Notes under the pieces: model-generated
What the model was told of the DNA's origin: nothing
What the model saw: only the letters and a program-made list of their open reading frames with translations
The model's database searches: none
Shown here: one piece after another, positions 7,447 through 16,639 of the stretch
Position numbering within the stretch: position 1 is the stretch's first letter
Layout of the letters: each line of letters opens with the position of its first letter
Assembly (NCBI GenBank): GCA_046302135.1
Contig: JBKCIQ010000122.1
Span: forward strand, 1-52,864
Direction: 5' to 3'
DNA length: 52,864 bases
DNA from: AM-1111 sp046302135
GTDB lineage: Bacteria; Bacteroidota; Bacteroidia; B-17B0; Aurantibacillaceae
Program-made: the position numbers and the translations under genes

Positions 7447-9549
7447 ATGAAAAAGTCAATACTCACTGTCGCTTCATTTTTACTTTTAGGGAGTTTCTAC
7501 TCTCAGGATATTTTACCTTGTGGAACTGATGAAGCCATGAAGAAAGAGTTTCAACTTCACCCTGAGTTATACCAGGAATTTTTACAAAGAGAAAAGGATT
7601 TGGAAAAGCAAGATGCGATTGCTTTTCAGAACGCTTACCGTTCAAACGAAAGTAATTCAAAGTCAATGCCTCCTGTATACATCATTCCTGTTGTATTTCA
7701 TATTCTCCATCAGTACGGCCCCGAGAATATTTCCGATGCACAAATCTATGACCAGATGAATATTCTGAATCGTGATTTCAGAAAATTAAATCCGGATACT
7801 TCAATAACAGTAAATGCATTTAAAAATATTGCTGCTGACGCAGAAATAGAGTTCAGGCTTGCTAAAATAGATCCTAATGGTAATTGCACGAATGGTATTG
7901 TAAGACATTTAGATGCCAATACCAATTGGCCAAACAGTTCATCTGCATATACCTATACATGGCCTAGAAATAAGTATTTGAATATTTACGTCGTAAAGAC
8001 AATATCAAGCGGAGCGGCAGGCTATACATATTTGCCTGGTACCACTACGGCTTCTATGGACGCAATTGTTATTTTAAATAATTATGTTGGAAGTATAGGA
8101 TCAGGTAATCCAGGTACATCAAGAGCGCTTACTCACGAAATTGGACATTGGTTAAATCTTCAACATGTCTGGGGAAGTACCAATAATCCCGGTGTTTCAT
8201 GCGGCAACGATGGAGTTACAGATACTCCTGTAACCAAAGGATATTATGGTTCTTGTCCTCTTTCAAATTGCAGTATTTGTAATGCTTCAATACAAGAGAA
8301 TGTTCAGAATTACATGGAATATTCTTATTGCTCTACCATGTTTACGGCCGGACAAAAAACAAGAATGAGAACCGCTCTTACTTCATCTACTGCGAGCAGA
8401 AATAACCTATGGACATCAACTAATCTAGCCGCAACCGGAGTAAGCCCTGTCGGTCCTGATTGTGCACCTGTTGCAGATTTTAAGGCAAATAATACTTATG
8501 TGTGTACCAATGCCAACGTTACTTTCTCAGACTTATCATGGAACGGGCAACCTAGTTCATGGTCATGGTCATTTCCAGGTGGCAGTCCTTCAACCTCTAC
8601 TGATTCAGTTCCTCTGGTTTCTTATCCTACTCCGGGTGTTTATCCGGTTTCCTTTACTGTTACTAACGCCCAAGGATCAACTAACGTAACAAAGAATAAT
8701 TACATAACAGTATTCAGTTCTACTGCCACTTATCAGGGCCCATGGCAGGAAGGATATGAAACCTCTGCAATTCCTAATTCCGATTGGACTATAGTTAATA
8801 ACGGTGGTGTTACCTGGACAAGAACAAGTAATGCTGCTGCAACGGGAACTTACAGCATGTATCTTCAAAATACCCAAAACACTGCGTTGTCAACTGACGA
8901 AGCGTTATCACCATCAATAAATCTTTCTGCTATAAATAGTCCTACTATGACTTTTAAAGTTGCATATGCGCAGAAGAATTCAAGTCAGAATGACTATCTG
9001 AAAGTTTACGTTTCTGCAAACTGTGGCGCTTCATGGTCATTGAAATACACAAAATCAAGTTCTCAACTTCAAACCTTGGGTACAGGAGTGTATCAAAGTG
9101 CAGCGTTTACGCCTACTGCAAATCAATGGAGAACGGAAACAATCAATATTAATAACGTTTCCAGTTTGAGCAATGTTAAATTTAAGTTCGCCTTTACCTG
9201 CGATTCGTCAACCTCAGGAAATAACATTTACATTGACGATATAAACATTGTAAGTAGTTCTGTTGGAATAGATAATGAAATAGAAAACACGCTTAATTAT
9301 TTTATAGCTCCTAATCCTGCAAATGATTTGAGTTTTGTTAATTTCAATCTTATTGGTAAATCTCAAATCAAGCTATACGTAACGGATTTAATGGGTAAAT
9401 GTATCGAAACGATTACTGATTCTTCTCTTGAGCCTGGAGAATACAGATTTACACTTGGCGATAAATTTCAGTATTCCTCCGGAATTTACTTTGTAAACCT
9501 TATGGTTAACAACAAGATTCAAACAAGAAAGTTGATACTTAACAAATGA
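7447..9549 (+). CDS. Secreted M43 (cytophagalysin-like) zinc metalloprotease with T9SS domain
   Basis: This 700-aa exported protease has a signal peptide (about 1-19), a propeptide, and a catalytic domain with HEIGHWLNLQH (zinc ligands H230, H234, H240, catalytic E231). The Met-turn region NYMEYSYCSTMFT is typical of M43 proteases. A PKD-like domain follows (about 340-420: VADFKANNTYVC to YPVSFTVTNAQGS), then a jelly-roll/MAM-like adhesive domain (about 430-610). The last 80 residues form a type A T9SS sorting domain (APNPANDLSFVNF, then SSGIYFVNL, ending in KLILNK). It is expected to be secreted or cell-surface bound through T9SS. The next gene is another T9SS cargo but has its own -7 box. 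Confidence 0.93.
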   Translation: MKKSILTVASFLLLGSFYSQDILPCGTDEAMKKEFQLHPELYQEFLQREKDLEKQDAIAFQNAYRSNESNSKSMPPVYIIPVVFHILHQYGPENISDAQIYDQMNILNRDFRKLNPDTSITVNAFKNIAADAEIEFRLAKIDPNGNCTNGIVRHLDANTNWPNSSSAYTYTWPRNKYLNIYVVKTISSGAAGYTYLPGTTTASMDAIVILNNYVGSIGSGNPGTSRALTHEIGHWLNLQHVWGSTNNPGVSCGNDGVTDTPVTKGYYGSCPLSNCSICNASIQENVQNYMEYSYCSTMFTAGQKTRMRTALTSSTASRNNLWTSTNLAATGVSPVGPDCAPVADFKANNTYVCTNANVTFSDLSWNGQPSSWSWSFPGGSPSTSTDSVPLVSYPTPGVYPVSFTVTNAQGSTNVTKNNYITVFSSTATYQGPWQEGYETSAIPNSDWTIVNNGGVTWTRTSNAAATGTYSMYLQNTQNTALSTDEALSPSINLSAINSPTMTFKVAYAQKNSSQNDYLKVYVSANCGASWSLKYTKSSSQLQTLGTGVYQSAAFTPTANQWRTETININNVSSLSNVKFKFAFTCDSSTSGNNIYIDDINIVSSSVGIDNEIENTLNYFIAPNPANDLSFVNFNLIGKSQIKLYVTDLMGKCIETITDSSLEPGEYRFTLGDKFQYSSGIYFVNLMVNNKIQTRKLILNK

Positions 9550-9589
9550 TGTCGATTCATATAATATTTTTTTTTAACGATTCGATTGC

Positions 9590-9597
9590 TAAATTTG
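9590..9597 (+). promoter_or_regulatory. Possible -7 box (TAAATTTG) for the T9SS cargo gene
   Basis: An exact TAnnTTTG box lies 19 bp before the ATG of the next gene. The -33 TTG is not clear, so this is a weak call. Confidence 0.35.
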
Positions 9598-9616
9598 TAA
9601 TTAAATAAAAATTACT

Positions 9617-10516
9617 ATGATAAAAAATCTACTTACCACGGTATTAACTTCTGCTGTGATCGTTGTTTCTGCACAACAATTGCCCAACTCAGGGTTTGAA
9701 AATTGGACTTCCGGAAATCCTACAGGCTGGGGTTCTGCTGACGATATGCTATCATCAACCGGTCTTATTTCAGGTACAACGCTTGAGACACAAGTATCTC
9801 CGGGAAATTCCGGCTCCTCAGCATGCGAATTGAAAACTCAAACTGTTACATTACTTCTAGTAGGAAGCTTTGATGTTCCGGGTATTGTAAACAGTGGTCC
9901 TTTAACTCTTGATTTGGCCTCAGGAGCTCCAAGTTTTGGAAGAATCCCTTATACAGCCATGCCGAGTGGTTACTCCTTCTACTACAAGTACGCGCCGGTT
10001 AATGGTGACACTGCGGCAACAATTTGCTATTTCACTAAATGGAATAGTTCAACCAACTCTAGAGACACTGTAGGTGGTGGAGGTACTCTAATAAATGGTA
10101 CTACCTCAGGTTTTACAATGTTAACTGTTCCAATTACCTGGGCGGGTACAACTGCACCTGATTCAGTTCAGATGTTTTTCCTTTCTTCTGCAGGCGCAGC
10201 TCCTCAGATAAATACCTCGCTCATTATTGATGATATCAATATGATTGTGCCTATAGGGATGAATGAGCAAGTTTCTGTTCCTTTCAGTGTGTTTCCTAAT
10301 CCTGCAACTGATCACGTAAACATTGTATGTAAAGATAATCGTGCCTCAAAAGTTGAGGTTTATGATTTTACAGGTAAAAGAGTAGCTTTCGATAATTTTG
10401 TTGATAGCAAAGTCAGAGTTAATACCGAATCACTTCCTGGTGGAGTTTATATTTACAGAGTAATTGATTCAAATGGAAAAGAGTTAAGGAGTAGTAAATT
10501 TTCTGTTGCTAAATAA
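9617..10516 (+). CDS. Secreted T9SS cargo protein with PCMD/jelly-roll-like domain
   Basis: This 299-aa protein has a signal peptide ending near SAQQ and begins with LPNSGFENWTSGNPTGWGS, the motif by which Bacteroidota surface proteins of the PCMD/carbohydrate-binding jelly-roll type are recognised. A single beta-sandwich (about 20-210) is followed by the sorting domain (about 215-299: VFPNPATDHVNI, VEVYDFTGKRV, LPGGVYIYRVID). It carries no catalytic motif I can see, so it is probably a binding or structural protein. A strong terminator follows at 10535. Confidence 0.85.
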   Translation: MIKNLLTTVLTSAVIVVSAQQLPNSGFENWTSGNPTGWGSADDMLSSTGLISGTTLETQVSPGNSGSSACELKTQTVTLLLVGSFDVPGIVNSGPLTLDLASGAPSFGRIPYTAMPSGYSFYYKYAPVNGDTAATICYFTKWNSSTNSRDTVGGGGTLINGTTSGFTMLTVPITWAGTTAPDSVQMFFLSSAGAAPQINTSLIIDDINMIVPIGMNEQVSVPFSVFPNPATDHVNIVCKDNRASKVEVYDFTGKRVAFDNFVDSKVRVNTESLPGGVYIYRVIDSNGKELRSSKFSVAK

Positions 10517-10534
10517 TAGTTACCGTTAGATTTT

Positions 10535-10563
10535 AAAAAGCCATCTTAATGATGGCTTTTTTT
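10535..10563 (+). terminator. Intrinsic terminator after T9SS cargo gene
   Basis: An 11-bp perfect stem (AAAAAGCCATC with GATGGCTTTTT, loop TTAAT) is followed by more T residues, 18 bp downstream of the stop codon. Confidence 0.85.
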
Positions 10564-10645
10564 ATTCAATTTATTTCTGAAAAAAATAACTTTGAAATCG
10601 ATAATAAATGATTTGTAATTTTTGATAAATAATTTAAAACTAATA

Positions 10646-11101
10646 ATGAGAAATAAACTCGCATTTTTATCTGTCTGTATATTAATTTCTGCTTTATCTT
10701 TTTCGCAAAAAAAGGCAGTAGAAATAATTGGAAACTGGAAAGGGACATTAAGTAATGATAAATCAACGCGTCAATTAATCGTCGTTATTACTGATGCCTA
10801 CATTGATGATTTTGGAAAATATTATGGCATTAAAGGGTATTCAACAGTCGATGAAAAAAATAAAACTTACTTTGCAAACAGTGATACAAAGGACATCACG
10901 CAGTGTACCACAATCTTTAGGCTATTTGAACCGAAAAATGGTAATCTAAGAAGTAATGGGGTGTTCGAACTGCATTTGTATTGTGCAGGCTGTGAAGGAG
11001 TCGAAGATGATTCTGAATCTCGATCTGAAAATGATATTTGTGGAGAGTGGAAATCTTATGATGGTAAATTAATGCGTTATGTAAAATTGGAAAGGAAATA
11101 A
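10646..11101 (+). CDS. Small secreted/periplasmic hypothetical protein
   Basis: The 151-aa product starts at ATG 10646, giving a clean signal peptide (MRNKLAFLSVCILISALSFS, then QKK). The longer in-frame TTG start at 10622 is less likely. The mature part opens with IGNWKGTLSNDKSTRQLIVVIT, a lipocalin-like beta strand pattern common in small Bacteroidota exported proteins. It has a cysteine pair (LYCAGCEG) and an acidic stretch (DDSESRSEND), and ends as a beta-rich domain. No enzymatic motif is visible. It is a single gene between a terminator and a strong promoter for the permeases. Function unknown. Confidence 0.65.
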   Translation: MRNKLAFLSVCILISALSFSQKKAVEIIGNWKGTLSNDKSTRQLIVVITDAYIDDFGKYYGIKGYSTVDEKNKTYFANSDTKDITQCTTIFRLFEPKNGNLRSNGVFELHLYCAGCEGVEDDSESRSENDICGEWKSYDGKLMRYVKLERK

Positions 11102-11190
11102 TAATTGGTTTTTGTGTCAGGAACTATTTCTAATTCAATTTTTCTTGAAAGATCAGTTCAGAAACAAGCAATTTTTTAATTAATCTCTAC

Positions 11191-11220
11191 TTGTTTTTCA
11201 ATGAATTTAATGTATGTTTG
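11191..11220 (+). promoter_or_regulatory. Bacteroidota promoter for the amino-acid permease genes
   Basis: TTG (11191-11193), 19 nt, then TATGTTTG (11213-11220): the canonical TTG/TAnnTTTG layout. It lies 22 bp upstream of the first permease ATG. Confidence 0.75.
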
Positions 11221-11242
11221 AAGAAATATAAAAAATTAAAAA

Positions 11243-12805
11243 ATGTCAATTTGGAGAAAGAAAAATATCGAAGAGTTGCTTAGCCAGGCTCAAGGGAGTA
11301 CACTCAAGCGAACACTGGGGGCGAGAAGTTTGGTTGCTCTTGGTATAGGTGCAATTATCGGCGCAGGACTTTTCGTTAGAACAGCCGCCGCTGCCGCTGA
11401 TGCAGCAGGTTCAGGTGTAACCATTTCATTTATAGTTGCTGCAGTTGGATGTGCTTTTGCTGGATTATGCTACGCAGAATTTGCGGCAATGATTCCAATT
11501 TCAGGCAGCGCCTACGCCTATTCGTTTGTAACCATGGGTGAAATTGTTGCTTGGATTATTGGATGGTCCCTAATGATGGAATATGCTTTGGGAGCTGCCA
11601 CAGTATCCATTGCATGGAGTGAATACCTTAATAACCTATTAGGTAATTCAATTCCCTTTGAATGGTGTCATTCGCCTTTTGAAAAACTCTATAAAATTTC
11701 GGGAGATGGAATTTTAAAAATTCATACTGCATTTCCTGATTGGAAGGGTTTAGAAAAAGGTTTCCTATCATCAGATCAGTATGCCAAGCTTTCCCCTGAT
11801 CTATCTTCATTGGTTCAAATCCAATCCGGAATTATCAATGCGCCGGCCCTTGTTATACTTTTTGCTTTAACATTATTACTTATCAAGGGTTCTAAAGAAT
11901 CTGCTTTAGTAAATGCAATAATCGTATTTATAAAAGTTGCAATTGTTTTGGTATTTATAGTTGTAGGCTGGTCATTTATTAAGCCTGAGAATCATACACC
12001 TTACCTTATCCCAGAAGGTACCACCGGTCATTCCGGATTTTTTGAATGGGGATGGGGTGGAGTACTTGGGGGTGCTGCCATAGTGTTTTTTGCTTTCATA
12101 GGATTTGATGCAGTTAGCACAACAGCTCAGGAGGCAAAGAATCCTAAACGAGACATGCCTATAGGAATTCTTGGTTCACTTTTGATATGCACCATACTTT
12201 ACATACTCTTTGGACATGTACTGACTGGCGTTGCACATTGGAGTGAATTTGGACTTCAGGGTAAAGAAGCTTCCGTCTCTTATGCAATAAAAACTTACAT
12301 GAAAGGATTTGAATGGCTTGGAACTGGTGTAACGCTTGCAATACTTGCAGGATTTTCTTCAGTTATTTTGGTGATGCTTATGGGTCAGAGTAGAGTTTTT
12401 TATTCAATGAGTCAGGATGGATTAATTCCAAAGGCTTTTGGTGAATTGCACCCTAAGTTTCAAACTCCGTATAAAGCAAATTGGATATTATTTGTTTTTG
12501 TTGGTGCTTTTGCAGCATTTGTACCCGGAAGTATTGCGGGTGATTTAACTTCTTTCGGAACATTGTTTGCCTTTGTTTTGGTGAGTGCCGGTATTCTAAT
12601 TATGAGAAAAACAAACCCAACTATACCAAGACCATTTAAAACTCCTTTGGTACCTATTGTACCAATTTTAGGTGTTTTGGTTTGTACTGCAATGATTGTT
12701 GCTCTAGATGTTTTTACGCTGAAAGCTGCAGGAATCTGGATGGTAATAGGATTAATTATTTATTTTACTTACGGTAGAAAAAATTCTCACCTACACAAAA
12801 AATAA
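11243..12805 (+). CDS. APC-family cationic amino-acid permease (CAT/YfnA type)
   Basis: This 520-aa polytopic permease has about 12-14 hydrophobic helices. The TM1 signature GIGAIIGAGLFV is the substrate-binding glycine-rich bend of the APC superfamily. The protein also shows FAGLCYAEFAAMIPISGSAY (TM3) and FFAFIGFDAVSTTAQEAKNP (TM6 with the following loop), both characteristic of the CAT (TC 2.A.3.3) branch. It probably imports amino acids by cation symport; the exact substrate cannot be read. A second APC permease from a different branch follows after 51 bp, and the two are probably expressed together from the promoter at 11191. Confidence 0.9.
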   Translation: MSIWRKKNIEELLSQAQGSTLKRTLGARSLVALGIGAIIGAGLFVRTAAAAADAAGSGVTISFIVAAVGCAFAGLCYAEFAAMIPISGSAYAYSFVTMGEIVAWIIGWSLMMEYALGAATVSIAWSEYLNNLLGNSIPFEWCHSPFEKLYKISGDGILKIHTAFPDWKGLEKGFLSSDQYAKLSPDLSSLVQIQSGIINAPALVILFALTLLLIKGSKESALVNAIIVFIKVAIVLVFIVVGWSFIKPENHTPYLIPEGTTGHSGFFEWGWGGVLGGAAIVFFAFIGFDAVSTTAQEAKNPKRDMPIGILGSLLICTILYILFGHVLTGVAHWSEFGLQGKEASVSYAIKTYMKGFEWLGTGVTLAILAGFSSVILVMLMGQSRVFYSMSQDGLIPKAFGELHPKFQTPYKANWILFVFVGAFAAFVPGSIAGDLTSFGTLFAFVLVSAGILIMRKTNPTIPRPFKTPLVPIVPILGVLVCTAMIVALDVFTLKAAGIWMVIGLIIYFTYGRKNSHLHKK

Positions 12806-12856
12806 TTTCCCCTTTTTAAAGCATTTAAGAATGTATTGACGTTCTAATTTTAATTC

Positions 12857-14380
12857 ATGGAAAATAAAATTAAACGTACTTTAGGATTGTTTGATACCAC
12901 AATGATGGTGTCTGGTTCAATGATTGGTTCCGGAATTTTTATAGTTAGTTCCGAAATGTCAAGAACTGTTGCGAGTGCCGGATGGTTACTTGTATGCTGG
13001 ATACTAACGGGTGTCATTACTATTTTTGCCGCACTGTCATACGGAGAACTTGCAGGTATGATGCCAAATGTGGGCGGACAATATGTTTACATTAAGAGGG
13101 CGTATAATAAATTTACGGCATTTTTATACGGTTGGACAGTTTTCACTGTTATTCAAACTGGTGTAATAGCGGCTGTTGCTGTGGCTTTTGCTAAATATTC
13201 AAGTCTTGTTTTTCCACTTATGGTCTCTGAAAAAAATCCTGTTACGGGTGTTGTTTCAAACATTCCATTTTTTGGAGAAGATCATATCCTAATTAAAATT
13301 GGAGTTTTTAAAATAAGCTATGCACAGATACTTGCCGTTGTAATGATTGCAATACAAACGTGGATAAATACTAGAGGCATACAAGGTGGTAAATTTATAC
13401 AACGCATTTTTACTTCCGCAAAACTTATTGCATTGTTTGGTTTGATTGCAATTGGTTTGTACTATGGCTGGGGAAGTGGGACTTTCAAGCTGAATTTTTC
13501 AGATACGTTTTCCAATGTTACCCAAGTAAATTTTACATACGATAATGATGGAAATGTTTCGGGAACAGAAACACAAAGTTTATCAGGTATGCTTTTATGG
13601 GGAGCTGTCGGAGCTGCACTAATAGGTTCTCTTTTTTCTTCGGATGCTTGGAATAACGTTACATTCATAGCGGCAGAAATCAAAGATCCTCAGAAAAATA
13701 TTCCAATGGGTCTTTTTCTGGGAACATGTATTGTAACTGTAATTTACGTTCTCGCAAATGTCGCGTATCTGTGTTTGCTCCCGCTAAAAGGTATTTACGC
13801 ATCAGATGGTGTTATGAACCTAGGTATTCAATTTGCGGAGAAAGAGCGAGTAGGTGCCGCCGCTATGATGTCAGTTTTTGGAAATTCAGCACAGATTATG
13901 ATGGCTGCTTTAATTATGATCTCCACATTTGGTTGCAATAACGGATTGATCCTTGCCGGTTCAAGATTATTTCAGTCTATGGCTCAAGATGGTGTGTTTT
14001 TTAAAAAAGCAGGCATTTTAAATAATAAATCAGTTCCTTCAAATTCTCTGGTTATTCAAGGTATTTGGGCAGGGGCGCTATGTCTCACAGGATCCTATGG
14101 CGATCTACTTGGGTACTCAACTTTTGCCTCATTGATTTTTTACATGATAACAATTGGTGGAATTTTTATTCTCAGAAAAAAAGAACCTGCAACGGAAAGA
14201 CCTTATAAAGCTTTTGGTTATCCAATTGTTCCTGCGCTTTATATTCTTATCACATTCATTATTTGTATTGATCTACTTTATTTCAAACCGGGTCCGACTT
14301 TTATTGGTTTGGGTATTGTAGCGTTGGGAATTCCTGTATATTTTATTTCTGAAAGACTATCTACCTCTGGAAAAAAGTGA
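12857..14380 (+). CDS. APC-family amino-acid permease
   Basis: This 507-aa permease has 12 or more predicted membrane helices, the TM1 motif MVSGSMIGSGIFIVSS, TM3 YGELAGMMPNVGGQYVY and TM6 LFSSDAWNNVTFIAAEIKDPQKN. It belongs to the amino-acid transporter branch near LAT/SteT-like exchangers, not to the CAT branch of its neighbour, so the pair is not a recent tandem duplication. An extended soluble loop lies around residues 205-245. Its stop codon TGA overlaps the GTG start of the next gene, indicating translational coupling. Substrate unknown. Confidence 0.88.
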   Translation: MENKIKRTLGLFDTTMMVSGSMIGSGIFIVSSEMSRTVASAGWLLVCWILTGVITIFAALSYGELAGMMPNVGGQYVYIKRAYNKFTAFLYGWTVFTVIQTGVIAAVAVAFAKYSSLVFPLMVSEKNPVTGVVSNIPFFGEDHILIKIGVFKISYAQILAVVMIAIQTWINTRGIQGGKFIQRIFTSAKLIALFGLIAIGLYYGWGSGTFKLNFSDTFSNVTQVNFTYDNDGNVSGTETQSLSGMLLWGAVGAALIGSLFSSDAWNNVTFIAAEIKDPQKNIPMGLFLGTCIVTVIYVLANVAYLCLLPLKGIYASDGVMNLGIQFAEKERVGAAAMMSVFGNSAQIMMAALIMISTFGCNNGLILAGSRLFQSMAQDGVFFKKAGILNNKSVPSNSLVIQGIWAGALCLTGSYGDLLGYSTFASLIFYMITIGGIFILRKKEPATERPYKAFGYPIVPALYILITFIICIDLLYFKPGPTFIGLGIVALGIPVYFISERLSTSGKK

Positions 14381-15273
14381 GATTTCGTATTTTCATCCGG
14401 AAATATTTTACGTTCAACAAAAGAGAAAGAAATGGATTAATATTTCTTCTTTCAGTTATTTTTTTACTTTTAATTTCTGCCGTTTTAATTCGTTCTAAGG
14501 AGTCTAAAATTGATATAACTTTCGAGTCTCCTATTATGGATACATTATCTGTAGAAAGAGAAAATAAATTTATTTCATCAAAAAATAAAAAAGTAATTTC
14601 GGTAAATCAGAATTTACATTTATTTGTCTTTGACCCTAATACAGTTACAAACGACGAAGCTATCCAGTTGGGATTTACTCCCAAAACAACAAAGGTACTT
14701 TTGAATTTCAGAAGTAAAGGGGGGAGATTCAAAGAGAAAAAAGATCTGAAAAAAATTTACGGTGTTTCTGAAAAACTATTTTTGACGTTAGAGCCTTATA
14801 TTTTGATTGCTGACAATAGTAACAAGGAAGATAATGTTGTAAATCAAATAAAACAGAAAAGTAACATTAATAATAAATTGGTTGAATTAAATTCGGCAGA
14901 CTCATTTCAATTAGTTGCATTAAACGGTATTGGCCCAAAATTGAGTTCAAGGATTTTAATTTACAGAAAATCATTAGGCGGATTCTATGATGTTAACCAA
15001 CTTAAAGAAATTTATGGCATGAAAGATTCTTTGTTTCAATTATTTGTTCAGAGGATTGAAATTGATCCCGCTAAAATCAATAAAATCAAAATTAATTCCA
15101 TTAATTTAGAAGAATTAAGAAAGCATGCATACCTAAAGTTTATTGTTGCTCAAAGTATTATAAATTATCGTCAGAAACATGGAAGTTTAAAGAGTGAACA
15201 AGACTTGATTAAGGTAGGGAGTTTGAGTGATGAATTAATAAAAAAATTAAGGCCTTATATTGAGTATGACTAA
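14377..15273 (+). CDS. Membrane-anchored helix-hairpin-helix (ComEA-like) protein
   Basis: The 298-aa protein has a basic N-terminus, one membrane helix (about 20-39) and three helix-hairpin-helix units outside: around 85-140 (GFTPKTTKVLLNFR), 165-225 (ALNGIGPKLSSRILIYRKSL) and 235-295. Such units bind DNA in ComEA, so a role in DNA handling at the envelope is possible. In Bacteroidota this gene is widespread with no proven function. The GTG start (14377) overlaps the TGA stop of the upstream permease gene, so translation is coupled; no functional link to transport is evident. Confidence 0.75.
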   Translation: MRFRIFIRKYFTFNKRERNGLIFLLSVIFLLLISAVLIRSKESKIDITFESPIMDTLSVERENKFISSKNKKVISVNQNLHLFVFDPNTVTNDEAIQLGFTPKTTKVLLNFRSKGGRFKEKKDLKKIYGVSEKLFLTLEPYILIADNSNKEDNVVNQIKQKSNINNKLVELNSADSFQLVALNGIGPKLSSRILIYRKSLGGFYDVNQLKEIYGMKDSLFQLFVQRIEIDPAKINKIKINSINLEELRKHAYLKFIVAQSIINYRQKHGSLKSEQDLIKVGSLSDELIKKLRPYIEYD

Positions 15274-15343
15274 ATTATTTTCTTTTGTAAATTACAAATC
15301 GACGCATTAACATTTTACATTATCTTAGCGTTAAAATTACAAC

Positions 15344-15925
15344 ATGATTGAATTTCTTAAGAGTAAAATTAATTCATCAATAGATTTGAAATCTCGTTTG
15401 CTTAATAACGTGGAAATTTTAAGTAACACGGAAAAAATAATTAATGAAATTGTAACATGCTACCAAAATGGTGGGAAGGTTTTTTTCTGTGGGAATGGAG
15501 GTAGTGCCGCGGATGCCCAGCATCTAGCCGCAGAGCTTAGTGGAAGATTTTACTATGATCGTCCTCCTTTGTTTTCTGAAGCGCTACACGTGAATACCTC
15601 TTATATTACTGCAGTTGCCAACGATTACTCCTACGATGAGATTTATAGTAGGTACATCGCAGGTTCAGGAAGAAAAGGTGATGTTTTAATTGGTTTGAGT
15701 ACAAGTGGAAATTCATCTAATGTTGTTAAGGCTCTGCAAAAAGCAAATGAAATTGGAATGGTTACGGTTGCGTTTACTGGAGAATCAGGAGGAAAAATGA
15801 AATCGAATTGCAAATATCTTATAAATATTCCGAGTACTGACACTCCACGTATTCAAGAATGTCACATGTTATTAGGTCACAGTATCTGTGAAATGGTTGA
15901 GATTAAAATCTTTCCTAAAAAATAG
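15344..15925 (+). CDS. gmhA: Phosphoheptose isomerase
   Basis: GmhA (193 aa) converts sedoheptulose 7-phosphate to D-glycero-D-manno-heptose 7-phosphate. The SIS fold is clear: FCGNGGSAADAQHLAAELSGRF (phosphate loop and active-site region), LIGLSTSGNSSNV, and the C-terminal TPRIQECHMLLGHSICEMVE that carries catalytic histidine residues. It opens a three-gene block with an HddC-like nucleotidyltransferase (3 bp downstream) and GmhB. The block supplies nucleotide-activated heptose for LPS core or S-layer glycans. No hddA-type kinase is present here. Confidence 0.93.
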   Translation: MIEFLKSKINSSIDLKSRLLNNVEILSNTEKIINEIVTCYQNGGKVFFCGNGGSAADAQHLAAELSGRFYYDRPPLFSEALHVNTSYITAVANDYSYDEIYSRYIAGSGRKGDVLIGLSTSGNSSNVVKALQKANEIGMVTVAFTGESGGKMKSNCKYLINIPSTDTPRIQECHMLLGHSICEMVEIKIFPKK

Positions 15926-15928
15926 GCC

Positions 15929-16639
15929 TTGCGTAAAAAGGAAGTTATAATTTTAGCAGGCGGTTTAGGTACTCGTCTTAAAGAAGAAGTTAATGATGTT
16001 CCTAAACCAATGGCTCCGGTTAACGGAAAACCATTTCTTGAATATTTGCTTGATTATGTGAAACATTTCGGATTTAATAAAGTTATTTTATCCACCGGTT
16101 ATTTATCAGAAAAAATTAGTTCTTGGTTCGGTAGTTCATACGCTGGAATGAAAATAATTTATTCAAAGGAAGAACAACCACTTGGCACCGGAGGAGCATT
16201 AAAGCTGGCTTTGCAAAATTGTGAGGAACAACATGTGCTTGTTTTAAATGGCGATTCATTTTTTGATGTTGATCTAAATGAAATGGAAATATTTCACAGG
16301 CATTACGAAGGAATGTTCACACTGGCTCTTCGTGAAGTTGATAATGCGGCACGCTATGGTACTGTAGAACTTGATGGCGATGAAATAAAACTTTTTAGAG
16401 AAAAAAATGGAAATGAAGTTCCCGGTTTGATTAATGGTGGTGTTTATTTCGTAGATAATTTTTTCTTTAATGAAAATTGTATTGAAGAAGATAGGTTTTC
16501 ACTTGAAAATGATTTCCTTGAAAAAAATACCGACCAAATTGGTTTTTTTGGTTATAAGGCAGATGGTTATTTCATTGATATAGGAATTCCGGATGACTAT
16601 AAAAAAGCACAAAATGAATTTAAAGAATTTAGGTATTGA
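15929..16639 (+). CDS. hddC: D-glycero-D-manno-heptose 1-phosphate guanylyltransferase-like nucleotidyltransferase
   Basis: This 236-aa sugar-nucleotide transferase starts with the pyrophosphorylase signature ILAGGLGTRLKEEVNDVPKP. Further motifs are GKPFLEYLLDY, PLGTGGALKLAL, LVLNGDSFFDVD and YFIDIGIPDDYKKAQ. Its position between gmhA and gmhB supports the HddC assignment (GTP + heptose 1-phosphate to GDP-heptose). On sequence alone it could also be a hexose-1-phosphate nucleotidyltransferase. The start is TTG at 15929, 3 bp after the gmhA stop. Its 3' end overlaps the next gene. Confidence 0.78.
   Translation: MRKKEVIILAGGLGTRLKEEVNDVPKPMAPVNGKPFLEYLLDYVKHFGFNKVILSTGYLSEKISSWFGSSYAGMKIIYSKEEQPLGTGGALKLALQNCEEQHVLVLNGDSFFDVDLNEMEIFHRHYEGMFTLALREVDNAARYGTVELDGDEIKLFREKNGNEVPGLINGGVYFVDNFFFNENCIEEDRFSLENDFLEKNTDQIGFFGYKADGYFIDIGIPDDYKKAQNEFKEFRY

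Noticed and set aside
10622..10645. TTG start for the 151-aa secreted protein
   Set aside because: It would add eight residues ahead of a clean signal peptide; ATG 10646 is the better start.
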